From: Denitratimonas yunnanensis (SeqCode)
GTDB lineage: Bacteria > Pseudomonadota > Gammaproteobacteria > Xanthomonadales > Xanthomonadaceae
NCBI GenBank assembly: GCA_026410415.1
Contig: JAPMLR010000011.1
Location: 22,096 to 86,095 of the forward strand
DNA: 64,000 bases
Reading direction: 5' to 3'
The translations under genes were made by a program, and so were the position numbers. Shown here piece by piece: positions 46,996 through 56,312 of this stretch. The notes beneath the pieces are model-generated. The model searched no databases. It was not told the origin of the DNA and worked only from the letters and a program-made list of their open reading frames with translations. Every line of letters begins with the position of its first letter. Position 1 is the stretch's first letter.

Positions 46996-47484
46996 CTATC
47001 CCAGAACGGCGGGATTGAGTTGCCACACGCTGTAGTTCAACGCAGCGGCATACGCGACCCACATCGCGTAGGGCGTCAGCAGTGCGCCGGCCAAGGGCCG
47101 GATGCGCCAAAACGCGACGAGCGTGGCGACGACAAGCAGTTCCAGCAGAAGCACATCGGCGAAGGCCAGACCACCCTTCTGCCATGCAAAGAACAGCCAG
47201 CTCCACAGCGCGTTGACCACGAGTTGCAGCAGATACAAAGTCAGGGCGACGCGCGCCGCACCGAATCCACCGACCCGCCACACCCACCACGCCGCGATAC
47301 CCATGAGCAGATAGAGCACCGACCAGACCGGGCCGAACAACCCGCCTGGCGGCGCCCACTCGGGCCTCGCCAGGCCGGCATAGAACGCACCGGCCTGCGC
47401 CGAAGCGATGGCTCCGATGACCGCGGCCATCGCGCTGATGAGCAGCCACACCACCAAGCCGATGATCTGGGTACGTCTGGACAT
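46996..47484 (-). CDS. tspO: TspO/MBR family protein
   Basis: A 162-residue inner-membrane protein with five membrane helices, matching TspO (peripheral benzodiazepine receptor homologue), which binds porphyrins and affects stress and tetrapyrrole regulation. The signature YAGLARPEWAPPGGLFGPVWSVLYLLMG (about 35-63) and the aromatic-rich NALWSWLFFAWQ are conserved. It lies on the same strand as the S9 peptidase (127 bp upstream of it) and downstream of the hemerythrin-like gene. Confidence 0.93.
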   Translation of the reverse strand: MSRRTQIIGLVVWLLISAMAAVIGAIASAQAGAFYAGLARPEWAPPGGLFGPVWSVLYLLMGIAAWWVWRVGGFGAARVALTLYLLQLVVNALWSWLFFAWQKGGLAFADVLLLELLVVATLVAFWRIRPLAGALLTPYAMWVAYAAALNYSVWQLNPAVLG

Positions 47485-47546
47485 GTGCCGTACTCCCGTG
47501 GGTTTTCAGCGAGATCGCGCGCCCATGCGGCGCAGCGTCGAAACGT

Positions 47547-48005
47547 TCAGCCAGCCCGCAGCACCTTCAGCATGCGCTGGTAATCGCGGCGGTATTTCTT
47601 CCCGAGACGCACCTTTTGCGCATCGTCGAGGATCTTGCCGGAAACCTGGAAGAACTTCCGTTCTTCCTCGCGCAGATGGTGATGCACGGTCTCCGAGAGC
47701 TTGCGTGCCTTCGCCATCCAGCCAGCACCGGACTTGTCCACCACCTGCAGATCGGCGATCAGTTCGTCGATTTCATGATGCTCATGCAAGGCATGGCGCG
47801 AGGAGTCCAGCCCGGCATCGTCCATCAGGATGGGCGCATAGAGGAATCGTTCCTCGGCCGCAGCATGGGCAGCCAATTCGATCCGCAGCTCGGTGAACAG
47901 GGCGATGCGTTTTTCGCTGTGCGGGGGCGAACGGAGCAACTTGCGGCACAGCGACCGCTGAATGTCATGACTTTCGCGTAACGCATCGTAGATCGTGTCG
48001 CTCAT
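47547..48005 (-). CDS. Hemerythrin-like HHE-domain protein
   Basis: A 152-residue cytoplasmic protein with a hemerythrin/HHE cation-binding domain. Histidine and acid residues that can bind a diiron centre are visible: LRESHDIQ, AAHAAAEERFLYAPI, LHEHHEIDELI, and VHHHLREEERKFF. Roles in oxygen, NO or iron handling are known for this class but not provable here. ATG 48005 has a textbook AGGAG six bases upstream. It lies between DUF2200 and tspO on the minus strand. Confidence 0.88.
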   Translation of the reverse strand: MSDTIYDALRESHDIQRSLCRKLLRSPPHSEKRIALFTELRIELAAHAAAEERFLYAPILMDDAGLDSSRHALHEHHEIDELIADLQVVDKSGAGWMAKARKLSETVHHHLREEERKFFQVSGKILDDAQKVRLGKKYRRDYQRMLKVLRAG

Positions 48006-48163
48006 GGCAGCTCCTGATCGTTGCTCAGACCAACCGAGCATACCTGCTGAAAACAGGGCACAACACGGCGTTGGATGAACTTTTCCCAACGCACCAGCGA
48101 TCACCTTTGCACGAAGTCACGCTCGGGCATGGCAAGTCCGGGAGGCGTGACGTTGCAAGCTGG

Positions 48164-48520
48164 TTACCGTCGGAGAATCTTTTCCATCGGCCGACCCTTC
48201 GCGAGTTCGTCGACCAGCTTGTCCAGATGGCGAATGCTGCGCATCAGCGGATCCTCGATGTCCTCCAGCCGCACCCCGCAAACCACGCCGGTGATCTGCC
48301 CGCGCTTCGGATGCATGGCCGGTGCCTCGGCGAAGAAGGTCTGAAGATCGGCATTGCAGACGACCTGCTTCTCCAGACCCACCACGTCGTAGCCGGTCAA
48401 CCAGCAAATCACCTGATCCACTTCTGCCCGCGTTCGTCCCTTCCTCTCGGCCTTCTGCACATACATCGGATAGACCTTCGCGAACGGCATGGCGAAGACA
48501 CGGTGTACTGGATGGCTCAT
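48164..48520 (-). CDS. DUF2200 family protein
   Basis: A 118-residue protein of DUF2200 (function unknown). Family segments are [36 protein letters not shown] and the C-terminal [43 protein letters not shown]. No signal peptide. ATG 48520 has GAGGACG upstream. It lies 94 bp downstream of the metzincin gene and 158 bp upstream of the hemerythrin-like gene. Confidence 0.88.
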   Translation of the reverse strand: MSHPVHRVFAMPFAKVYPMYVQKAERKGRTRAEVDQVICWLTGYDVVGLEKQVVCNADLQTFFAEAPAMHPKRGQITGVVCGVRLEDIEDPLMRSIRHLDKLVDELAKGRPMEKILRR

Positions 48521-48614
48521 GTCACTTCGTCCTCTCGACGCTGCGTGGACAGGCGTTGCTGATTCGGGGGTTCCACATGACAGGTTGCCAACGTCAGCAT
48601 GAGGCGAGGCCGCA

Positions 48615-50777
48615 TTACTCGAAGCCATTGGCGAACAGCAAGCCGCCACGCAGCACCACATTGGCACTCACCGACTTGGCACCGCCGTTGCCGGTATTCC
48701 CGTTGTCATTCAGCGTGACCTGCAAGTTCGCCGGGCCGACGAAGGACGGGCCGGACAATCGCGCGTTGCCGCTGGCGAAATAAGCGTTCAGGTCCACCAA
48801 CGCACCGTTGAAGATGCGGCTGGAGCCACTCGTCGTCACTGTCACGCCATCGCCGGAAACGCCGCTCACGCTGACGTTCGCCGGAGGGGTCAGCGTCACC
48901 CGAACCGGATTGGCGCCGGCATCCACATCCGCAAAGTTCAGCCCTGACACCGGCGCACTACCGGAAACGAACACCGGCAACGAGGATGGCGCCGTCATCG
49001 TGGGCGTATCGTTGACTGGCGCGATGTTCAGCGTCAGGTTCCTTGAGGCGCTCTGCGCGCCTCCGGTGCCGGTGTGACCATTGTCGGTGATCGAGATTCC
49101 AACGACCACCGCTCCGTTGGCATCGAGCACGGGGGCGTAAGTCAGTTTCGCGGCGGCGATGAAGGCGTTCAGTGCCGGCACCGTGCCGTGCAGCGTGCGT
49201 GCACTCGTGCTCCCGCCCACCGTGACACCGCCGCTGCCAGTGGCCGCGAGCGTTCCGGAAGGGACCGAAAAAGTCGCGGTGAGGCTGCCATTTCCGGCAT
49301 CCGGGTCCTCGAAGTGGATCTCGTTCAGAGGCGTGGTCAAGGCAATGACCATGTCCTCCATCATGCCGATGGCATCCGGAGCACTGATCGACGGAGGCTG
49401 GTTCGGCGAACTGGTCGGTACCACGCAGTTCGACGGCTGGGCAGCAAGGCGATTGTTGAGAGTGACGACCTGCACGGGATGGAACAGCTGCACGTTGCCG
49501 CCACACCCCGCCGTGGACATGTGGCAGTAACTCATCAGTGTGCCTTTCGGTGCGCCCGGCGAGCCCGTCGGGCAGGAAACCGGGCCGGAGTAGCACCCCT
49601 GCCCCGCTTCGAAGGTGGTGCATCGATCCAGCGTGTCGCTGGCACTGGGAAATGCTCCGGTGGATGCATTGGTGCAGTGGGTATGCGACAGGCCGAGGTT
49701 GTGTCCAAGTTCGTGTGCCACCAACGCTGCATCGTTGGATGCATTGGAACCGGCGAACTTGAACACCCGGTTGATGCTGTAGTGCCCACCGTAACTGGCT
49801 TTGGCGGCGCAATAGTTGTTGGTACCCAGAATCCACGCGATGCCGGCGGCCCCGTTGGGGGTGGGTGATTTTCCCGACAGCAACAGCGAAAAGGCGCGCG
49901 ACACGCCATCGTAGTTGCCCGACCAGTAGCTTCCGAACTCGCCGAGTTGCTCGCCGATGGGAGTACTCGGGGTGGACGGATAGGGATCGGTGGTGGTCGA
50001 GGGCCGCAGGATGAGGTGCCCGACCTGCAATTCGAGCTGTCCACCTCCGGCCCCCGGATCCAGCTCGTAGATTGCACTCATGGCCGCCACCAGCGCACCG
50101 ACGTAGTTGGTGGCTGCCTGGCTGTTGTTGGAAAACTTCTGCTCCATGAATTCGTTGTCGGTATCGATCGCCAACGTCACGCGCCGGGTCGCCGTCTTGG
50201 ACGAAGGCAGCGGCGCAGGGGTTGCTTGAGTCCCGCCCAATACGGTGTTCACGGCAGCCGGTGCATCCAGTCCTCCCATGCAATCGGATTCGGGCAAGGT
50301 GCCATCGGGCAGCAGCGCATCGGTGGAGACACCGTCAAGGCGCAAGCCATTGCCCATTGCCACGGCTTCGAGCCGATAGCTGCCGTCGCCGGTCAGCAAC
50401 AACCCTTGGCCGTGCTTGCCATCGGGCGTCAGCGACAGTGCGATTCGTTCGCCTTGCCGGCTTCCGATGTAGTGCCGCTGCGAGCTGCGTGCCACCGGCT
50501 CCATGCCATGGGGTCCTGCGACCCACAGTTGCGCATCGTCGCTGTAGACCTCGATGCGGCGCAGCGACCACGGCTCATCCTTGGCCTTCGCTGCAGCAAT
50601 TCGTGCATCGCGCAGATTCACCTGCACCCTCGATGCGGTGTCGATGCGTTGCAACATCGCGATGTCGTCCGCGCCGATGTGCAGCGCCACCTCGCGCTCC
50701 GCCAGCGCCGGAGTCGCTGTTGCCAGGCACATCAGCCCGACGATCAAGGTGCGTGCTTTGTGGCGTATCGTGTCCAT
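48615..50777 (-). CDS. Secreted metzincin (reprolysin-like) metallopeptidase with C-terminal GFE tag
   Basis: A 720-residue exported zinc metallopeptidase. Signal peptide about 1-27 (cut after ALA), then a propeptide-like beta-rich region (about 28-180). The metzincin zinc motif HExxHxxGxxH is intact ([11 protein letters not shown]; His355, His359, His365), with Glu356 as the catalytic base and a Met-turn (GTLMSYCHM). Two cadherin-like repeats follow (about 455-575 and 575-700; [22 protein letters not shown] and [23 protein letters not shown]). The last residues are LLFANGFE, matching the tail of the S8 peptidase. It should be secreted through Sec and probably the type II system. Confidence 0.9.
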   Translation of the reverse strand: MDTIRHKARTLIVGLMCLATATPALAEREVALHIGADDIAMLQRIDTASRVQVNLRDARIAAAKAKDEPWSLRRIEVYSDDAQLWVAGPHGMEPVARSSQRHYIGSRQGERIALSLTPDGKHGQGLLLTGDGSYRLEAVAMGNGLRLDGVSTDALLPDGTLPESDCMGGLDAPAAVNTVLGGTQATPAPLPSSKTATRRVTLAIDTDNEFMEQKFSNNSQAATNYVGALVAAMSAIYELDPGAGGGQLELQVGHLILRPSTTTDPYPSTPSTPIGEQLGEFGSYWSGNYDGVSRAFSLLLSGKSPTPNGAAGIAWILGTNNYCAAKASYGGHYSINRVFKFAGSNASNDAALVAHELGHNLGLSHTHCTNASTGAFPSASDTLDRCTTFEAGQGCYSGPVSCPTGSPGAPKGTLMSYCHMSTAGCGGNVQLFHPVQVVTLNNRLAAQPSNCVVPTSSPNQPPSISAPDAIGMMEDMVIALTTPLNEIHFEDPDAGNGSLTATFSVPSGTLAATGSGGVTVGGSTSARTLHGTVPALNAFIAAAKLTYAPVLDANGAVVVGISITDNGHTGTGGAQSASRNLTLNIAPVNDTPTMTAPSSLPVFVSGSAPVSGLNFADVDAGANPVRVTLTPPANVSVSGVSGDGVTVTTSGSSRIFNGALVDLNAYFASGNARLSGPSFVGPANLQVTLNDNGNTGNGGAKSVSANVVLRGGLLFANGFE

Positions 50778-51027
50778 ACGAATCTCCGCATGTGATTGCA
50801 GAAGCCACAAGCATAGTGGAGCGTGGTTGTGCCGGATGATGGAGGTTCGATTTTCCGATGGGCGTCGCCGCCGGCGGCGTCACCGGTCAAGTCGCCGGCA
50901 AGTCGGGCACATTGAAGAAATCGCGCGCGGGTCGTGCCCCCACTCACCTTCAGCGCCCGGATCAGCAAGCTGCCAACAGCGTGCGCCGGAGAACCGCCGA
51001 AGCACGCAGCCCTCATGCCGGCACGCA

Positions 51028-51804
51028 TCAGAAGCCGTGACGCAGGAATCCACCATCCACGGCTATGCATTCGCCGGTGACATAACTGGAGGCGGGAAGG
51101 CAAAGAAACGCCACTGCCGAAGCCACTTCTTCCGGTTCGCCAATCCTTCCCAGCGGTGTGCGGGACAGTACCTCCTCGCGATACGCCTCCGAAGCCAGCG
51201 GACCGGCGGTACGGCGAGTGCGGATGTACCACGGCGCGACGGCGTTGACGCGGATGCCGTCCGCAGCCCATTCGCAGGCGAGGTTGCGGGTGAGTTGATG
51301 CAGCGCGGCCTTGCTGGCGCCATACGGTGCGCCGGTTCGGACATGGGTGAGGCCGGAAACCGAACCCACATTGACGATGGCGCTGGCCGGGTGCTCGCGC
51401 AGCAGCGGATAGGCGTAGCGGCAGATCTCGAACGCGGCGAACAGATTGGTTTCAAAAATGCCGCGCCACTCGTCCTCGGCGTAGTCCATCGCTGCCCGCG
51501 ACATGTTGGTGCCGGCGTTGTTGATCAGGATGTGCAACGGCAAACCCGTGTCTTCGACCCAGTCGAACAGCGCCTGACGCTCATTCGCCACGGCCACGTC
51601 CGCCGCGAACCCGCGGATGATCCGTTCCGGAAAGGCCTCGCCCAGTTCTTCCTCCACTGCGCGCAACGCATCCCCGTCGCGAGCGACCAGCAACACGTCG
51701 GCACCCAGGCCAAGCAGTTCCCGCGCCACCGCGAAACCGATTCCGGCCGTTCCGCCGGTAATCAGGGCGGTCTGCCCATCGAGCCGCCATCGTGGATCAA
51801 CCAT
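51028..51804 (-). CDS. Short-chain dehydrogenase, tropinone-reductase-like
   Basis: A 258-residue NAD(P)-dependent oxidoreductase of the classical SDR type. The cofactor loop is TGGTAGIG (about 16-23), followed by NNAG (about 93-96), the catalytic Ser in NVGSVSG, and YxxxK in YGASKAA. The overall pattern ([42 protein letters not shown]) is close to plant tropinone reductases, but a bacterial substrate cannot be named. ATG 51804 has an excellent GGAGG seven bases upstream. It is divergent from the small exported-protein genes and 250 bp upstream of the metzincin gene. Confidence 0.9.
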   Translation of the reverse strand: MVDPRWRLDGQTALITGGTAGIGFAVARELLGLGADVLLVARDGDALRAVEEELGEAFPERIIRGFAADVAVANERQALFDWVEDTGLPLHILINNAGTNMSRAAMDYAEDEWRGIFETNLFAAFEICRYAYPLLREHPASAIVNVGSVSGLTHVRTGAPYGASKAALHQLTRNLACEWAADGIRVNAVAPWYIRTRRTAGPLASEAYREEVLSRTPLGRIGEPEEVASAVAFLCLPASSYVTGECIAVDGGFLRHGF

Positions 51805-51862
51805 CGCGATGCCTCCAGTCGTCGTCGCGGGTAGGATAAGGCCATCCTCCCGGAGCCCCGAC

Positions 51863-52225
51863 ATGACCCTGCGAACCCCTCTTCTCCTGCCGACCGTCGC
51901 CGCATTCGTGCTGGCGGCATCCGCCCTCCACGCCGCCACGCCGCACTGCAGCGACACCGCCGGCTGGAACACCGGCCGTCTGGGCAAACCCGCCGAAGCC
52001 GCCTGCAGCGCCGAGGGTTACATCGAAGCCTTCCGCCTCGGCGAGGCACTGGCGGACCTCCACGCCCGCCATGCCGCACTGGAAACCCGCATCGCCGCCA
52101 CACCCGACGAGGCCGGCGTGCTGCGCCGACAGCAGCGCCAGATCGATGTGGACATCGAAGCGATTCGTGGTGTCGCGACGTTGCGTGGATGGCCGATCGA
52201 CACACCTTCGGAGCAGCCGGAATGA
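51863..52225 (+). CDS. Small exported protein of unknown function
   Basis: A 120-residue protein with a Sec signal peptide (cut near residue 21-23, SALHA). The mature part has three Cys (two spaced PHCSDTAG and EAACSAEG) and a long charged helix ([38 protein letters not shown]). A distant likeness to DUF2799 lipoproteins is possible but unproven. Its stop overlaps the next gene's ATG (ATGA), so the two are coupled. Confidence 0.7.
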   Translation: MTLRTPLLLPTVAAFVLAASALHAATPHCSDTAGWNTGRLGKPAEAACSAEGYIEAFRLGEALADLHARHAALETRIAATPDEAGVLRRQQRQIDVDIEAIRGVATLRGWPIDTPSEQPE

Positions 52226-52437
52226 CGCCGGCACGATGGGTTGCGGTGGCGTTGTCGGCGTGCCTCGTCGTCGCGCTGGCCGCATGCACGAATGAAGCGC
52301 CGCCTGTACCAGAAGATGAGCACAAGTCGCTGCAGCGTGCGATCCAGCAGCCACTGGACAAGGCGCGCGCGGTCGAGGACGAGGTCAGGAAGCAGCAAGA
52401 GTCAGTGCAGCGCCAATTGGACGAAGCCGGCGGTTAG
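52222..52437 (+). CDS. Small lipoprotein
   Basis: A 71-residue predicted lipoprotein: signal peptide with lipobox LAAC (Cys about 22), then an acidic, Gln/Lys-rich amphipathic helix (KARAVEDEVRKQQESVQRQL). The ATG overlaps the stop of the upstream exported-protein gene (ATGA). Function unknown; the helix could be a coiled-coil that binds a partner or the wall. Confidence 0.7.
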   Translation: MTPARWVAVALSACLVVALAACTNEAPPVPEDEHKSLQRAIQQPLDKARAVEDEVRKQQESVQRQLDEAGG

Positions 52438-52447
52438 CCGCCTTGCT

Positions 52448-52475
52448 TCCGGCAGGCGCGGGATCCGCTGCCGGA
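52448..52475 (+). terminator. Hairpin after the small lipoprotein gene
   Basis: tccggcag (52448-52455) pairs with ctgccgga (52468-52475) around a 12-base loop, 10 bases after the lipoprotein stop. There is no T-tract, so it is a tentative terminator. Confidence 0.4.
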
Positions 52476-52527
52476 GATGTCGATGGCCTCACGTTCCGCC
52501 CCGTGGCGATTGCTCGCCGCTTGATTC

Positions 52528-52553
52528 CGGGTACGCCCATGCGTCCGTACCCG
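52528..52553 (-). terminator. Hairpin after topA
   Basis: cgggtacg (52528-52535) pairs with cgtacccg (52546-52553) around a 10-base loop, 6 bases past the topA stop. No T-tract; a possible topA terminator. Confidence 0.4.
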
Positions 52554-52559
52554 AAGACG

Positions 52560-55040
52560 TCATGACGCGCTGCTGGCTGCCTTTTTGCTGGCGGCTTTCT
52601 TGACAGCCGCCTTCTTGGCCGTCGCCTTTTTCGCCGTCGCCTTCTTGGCCGCGGCTTTCTTCGCCGGTACCTTCTTGGCTGCCGCTTTCTTCACGGCCGC
52701 TTTTTTCACCGCGGTCTTCTTTGCCGCACTCTTGCGCCCGAAGCCCTTGCGCGCCGGCTTGCCGGTTTCCGCCATCAGTTGCTGCACTTCTTCCAGCGTC
52801 AGCGATGCCGGCTCGCGGTCCTTCGGAATCTTGCCGTTGAGTTCGCCATCGGAGATGTACGGGCCGAAACGCCCGTTGAGTACCTGAATCGGCGAGCCTT
52901 CGAAGGTCTTGATGATGCGATTGGCTGCGATTTCTTCCTTCTCGCGCACCAGAAACAGCGCGCGATCGAAATCGATGGTGTACGGATCGTCCTCTTTTTT
53001 CAGCGAAGCGTAAGTCGATCCCCGCTTGGCGAACGGCCCGAAACGGCCAATGGCAACGGTCACCTCCTCGTCACCATCCATGCCCAAGGTGCGCGGCAAC
53101 TTGAACAGCTCCAGCGCCTCGGCCAGCGCGATGGTGTGAATGCTCTGGCCGGGTCGCAGCGAAGCAAAACGCGGCTTGTCCTCGTCATCCTTCGTCCCGA
53201 TCTGCGCCATTGGCCCGAATCGGCCCAGGCGGACGCTGACCGGCCTGCCGCTGGCCGGATCATCGCCCAGCACGCGTGCCCCGGTGGCTTCGGAGCGGTC
53301 CACCGACTCGCTCTTTTCCTCGACCAGTGCCTTGAACGGCGCCCAGAAGCGGGCCATCAACGGAACCCACTCCTGCTCGCCACGGCTGACCGCATCGAGC
53401 TCGTCTTCGAGCTTCGCGGTGAAGTCGTAATCCACGTAACGGGTGAAATGACCGGAGAGGAACTTCGCCACGGCACGACCCACGTCCGTGGGACGGAAGC
53501 GGCGCGCATCCAGTTGGACATACTCGCGATTGAGCAGGGTCTGGATGATGCTGGCATACGTGGAGGGTCGGCCGATGCCGTATTCCTCCAGCGCCTTCAC
53601 CAGACTGGCCTCGGAAAAGCGCGGCGGCGGCTCGGTGAAGTGCTGGTCGGCGAGGATCGCCGACAGCGGCACCTGCTCGTCCTTGCGCAGCGCAGGCAGC
53701 TTGCGGCCCTCGTCCTCGTCCTCGGCGGCACGGGTGTCCTTGCCTTCCTCGTACACCGCCAGAAACCCGGGATCGATGACGGTGGTGCCGGTGGCGCGGA
53801 AGGTGTGATCACCGCCCGCCGCCAGTTCGACGCTGACAGTGTTGAGCGTGGCATGGATCATCTGGCAGGCGATGGCCCGTTTCCAGATCAACTCGTACAG
53901 ACGTGCCGAATCGGCATCCAGAAACGCAGCCACGGACTTGGGCGAACGCAGCGCCGAGGTCGGACGAATGGCTTCATGCGCTTCCTGTGCGTTCTTGGAT
54001 TTGGTCTTGTACACGTTGGCGGCGGCCGGCAATGCATGCGCGCCGAAATCGCGCGCGATGGCCTGGCGCAACTCGTCCACCGCTTCCTGCGACAAGTGGG
54101 TGGAGTCGGTACGCATGTAGGAAATCAGGCCAACGGTCCCTTCGCTGCCCAGCGCAACACCCTCGTACAGTTTCTGCGCGATGCGCATCGTGCGGCTGGT
54201 GGAAAACCCCAGCTTGCGTGCCGCTTCCTGCTGCAGCGTGGAAGTGATGAAGGGAGGAGCCGGCCGGCGCTTGCGCTCCTTGCTCTGCACCTCGGTGACG
54301 AGGAGCTTGCCGCCTGCGGCAGCCAGCAGCCGCGCGCGCGCCGCCTCGGCATCTGCCTCGTTGGTGAGGTCGAACTGCTCGAACTTCTTGCCGTCAAGAC
54401 GAACCAGGCGGGCGTTGAACGGTTGCGCGGGATGCGCGAGTTGCGCTTCGATGGTCCAGTATTCACGCGAGACGAAGGCTTCGATTTCCTCCTCGCGCTC
54501 GACGATCATGCGCAACGCCGGCGACTGCACCCGCCCTGCCGACAGGCCACGCTGCACCTTGCGCCACAGCACCGGCGACAGATTGAAGCCCACCAGATAA
54601 TCCAGCGCGCGGCGGGCCTGCTGCGCATTGACCATGTCGGTGGAGACTTCGCGCGGAGTCGCCATCGCCTCCTTGATCGCGCGCGGCGTGATCTCGGTAA
54701 ACACCACCCGGTGCAAGGGCTTGTCGCCGATCAGGCCGCGTTCCTTGAGGATCTCGCCGATGTGCCAGGAAATGGCCTCGCCTTCGCGATCCGGGTCGGT
54801 GGCGAGGTACAGCGCGTCAGCCCCCTTGGCTGCCTTGGCGATGGCATCGACGTGACGCTCGTTTTTTTCGATCAGGTCATAGCGCATCGCGAACCCGCGA
54901 TCAGGATCGACCGCACCTTCCTTCGGCACCAGATCGCGGACGTGGCCATAGGAGGCCAGGACCTGGAAATCCTTGCCGAGGTACTTGTTGATCGTCTTGG
55001 CCTTGGCCGGTGATTCGACGATGAGCAGATTCTTGGGCAT
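52560..55040 (-). CDS. topA: DNA topoisomerase I with Lys/Ala-repeat C-terminal tail
   Basis: Type IA topoisomerase that relaxes negative supercoils. The product is 826 residues. The toprim site has Glu9 and DPDRE (82-86), and the catalytic tyrosine is Tyr308 in SYMRTDSTHL. The C-terminal half contains three GRFGP-type topoisomerase repeats instead of the four-Cys zinc ribbons of E. coli TopA. The last roughly 56 residues (about 771-826) are a histone H1-like run of Ala/Lys pentads (TAVKK, AAVKK, AAAKK and similar). It lies downstream of an RDD/pilin fusion gene and smg-dprA. A terminator-like hairpin lies in the leader. Confidence 0.95.
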   Translation of the reverse strand: MPKNLLIVESPAKAKTINKYLGKDFQVLASYGHVRDLVPKEGAVDPDRGFAMRYDLIEKNERHVDAIAKAAKGADALYLATDPDREGEAISWHIGEILKERGLIGDKPLHRVVFTEITPRAIKEAMATPREVSTDMVNAQQARRALDYLVGFNLSPVLWRKVQRGLSAGRVQSPALRMIVEREEEIEAFVSREYWTIEAQLAHPAQPFNARLVRLDGKKFEQFDLTNEADAEAARARLLAAAGGKLLVTEVQSKERKRRPAPPFITSTLQQEAARKLGFSTSRTMRIAQKLYEGVALGSEGTVGLISYMRTDSTHLSQEAVDELRQAIARDFGAHALPAAANVYKTKSKNAQEAHEAIRPTSALRSPKSVAAFLDADSARLYELIWKRAIACQMIHATLNTVSVELAAGGDHTFRATGTTVIDPGFLAVYEEGKDTRAAEDEDEGRKLPALRKDEQVPLSAILADQHFTEPPPRFSEASLVKALEEYGIGRPSTYASIIQTLLNREYVQLDARRFRPTDVGRAVAKFLSGHFTRYVDYDFTAKLEDELDAVSRGEQEWVPLMARFWAPFKALVEEKSESVDRSEATGARVLGDDPASGRPVSVRLGRFGPMAQIGTKDDEDKPRFASLRPGQSIHTIALAEALELFKLPRTLGMDGDEEVTVAIGRFGPFAKRGSTYASLKKEDDPYTIDFDRALFLVREKEEIAANRIIKTFEGSPIQVLNGRFGPYISDGELNGKIPKDREPASLTLEEVQQLMAETGKPARKGFGRKSAAKKTAVKKAAVKKAAAKKVPAKKAAAKKATAKKATAKKAAVKKAASKKAASSAS

Positions 55041-55084
55041 GTCGCCTTCTATTCGGTTGGAGTGGTCCGGGCGGGCACCACGTT

Positions 55085-55111
55085 GGCGCGCCGGGAGAGC
55101 GCGCCCTTTTT
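55085..55111 (+). terminator. Terminator-like hairpin upstream of topA, oriented on the plus strand
   Basis: ggcgcgc (55085-55091) and gcgcgcc (55099-55105) form a 7-bp stem with a 7-base loop, followed on the plus strand by cttttt (55106-55111). No plus-strand gene lies nearby, so it may stop antisense transcription or shape the topA leader. Confidence 0.4.
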
Positions 55112-55165
55112 CTAGTCAAAGCATGGGCCGTGCCGGACTGTCAAGAAACCGGTACAGCCATAAGA

Positions 55166-56143
55166 TCAGTGGCACCAGCCAGGAAGCCTCGCGTCGTCGG
55201 CCTTGCTGGTGCAATACCAGATGTCCTCGTCCGGGTCGTATTCGGCAAGAAACTGGCGTTCAACCGTTCCGTTTACCGGAGGCATCCACACCGATATGCC
55301 ACAAAAACCAGGTTCGAATTCACCCACGACAATGCGGCTGATGCCCACGCCGGCATAACTTTCCGGCGGGCCGAAACCGACACTGGCGTTGTCCGGGCAA
55401 GCCGCCGTTCCGGTCACGGCCTCTTCCACCTGCATGCGAAGCGGGGTCAACGCGATATCGACACTGGCGAATTGCGCTCGGCCAACGTATTGCTGATAGG
55501 CGGGGATGGAAATGGCGGCAATGATGCCGCCCACCGCCAGCACGATCATCAACAGCATCACGACCACGAAGGCGATGACGCAACCACCGAGACTGCGTTG
55601 CTGACGCTCCGGAAAATCCGTGTAGGCCCAGCGGTCGACCACCTGAGTGCCGGCGACCATATCATGCAACGCCTGTTTGTTCTGCGTGAACGCGGCCAGC
55701 AGAAACCCGATGTACAGGGTGAGATAGGACAAGCTGGCGGCAAACCAGCGCCCGAGCGCATGCGGAAAGGAAAGGCGATCGCCGCCACGATCCACCACCT
55801 TGATGCCCAACGCCATCTTGCCCAACGTGGCCTGATTGCGGGAGCTTTCCATCAGCGAGTAATAAAGGCCCGCAGCAACGTAATACAGCAATGTCACGCC
55901 GACATAGGCCGCAATCACCCAAGCTGGCGGGTCGTCCGAATCGATCGCCTCCAACTGGCTGAACCCGCCAACCATGCCCGCGACGAGGATGAGCGCGAAG
56001 AACAGCGCGTAGAACCCGGCGCCGAGAATGAGGTTGTCCAGAAACAGCGCCGCCCAGCGCTTGAGAAACCCGGCCTGCACCACATCGGGCGTCACCGCCG
56101 GTGGCGGCAAGGTCTGGTTCGGGTCGATCCACTGGCTCGACAT
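55166..56143 (-). CDS. RDD-family membrane protein fused to a pilin-like C-terminal domain
   Basis: A 325-residue membrane protein. Residues about 20-180 are an RDD domain (R29 in FLKRWAALFLDNLIL, SRNQATLGKMALGIKVVD, then ALHDMVAGTQVVDR) with several membrane helices. Residues about 185-325 begin with a hydrophobic helix and IPAYQQYVGRAQ, which looks like the start of a type IV pilin, then a Cys-containing C-terminal region (GTAACPDNASVGF; GFCGISVW; WYCTSK). A prepilin peptidase site with Glu5 is not visible, so assembly into pili is unlikely. Function unknown. ATG 56143 is chosen. It lies 125 bp upstream of topA. Confidence 0.82.
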   Translation of the reverse strand: MSSQWIDPNQTLPPPAVTPDVVQAGFLKRWAALFLDNLILGAGFYALFFALILVAGMVGGFSQLEAIDSDDPPAWVIAAYVGVTLLYYVAAGLYYSLMESSRNQATLGKMALGIKVVDRGGDRLSFPHALGRWFAASLSYLTLYIGFLLAAFTQNKQALHDMVAGTQVVDRWAYTDFPERQQRSLGGCVIAFVVVMLLMIVLAVGGIIAAISIPAYQQYVGRAQFASVDIALTPLRMQVEEAVTGTAACPDNASVGFGPPESYAGVGISRIVVGEFEPGFCGISVWMPPVNGTVERQFLAEYDPDEDIWYCTSKADDARLPGWCH

Positions 56144-56312
56144 GTGTGTTTGCCCTGATGCGAAGGATGCGGCATGCGCCGCATCCGATGATGATGGTGG
56201 AGATCCGCTGCACCAGCGGATTCCGATGAATGAAGCACGAAAAGGGCCACACCGTCCGGCTAAACCGTGCCACACGTGACCGAACAGGCAATCGCGCCCT
56301 GCCTGCAACCAA

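Noticed and set aside
50778..51027. Small plus-strand frame (50858-51040) in the SDR/metzincin gap
   Set aside because: No ribosome binding site or family; composition like other non-coding frames. I see only a GC-rich palindrome near 50.87 kb.
52779..55013. About 740-codon plus-strand frame across topA
   Set aside because: Shadow of topA; no motifs.
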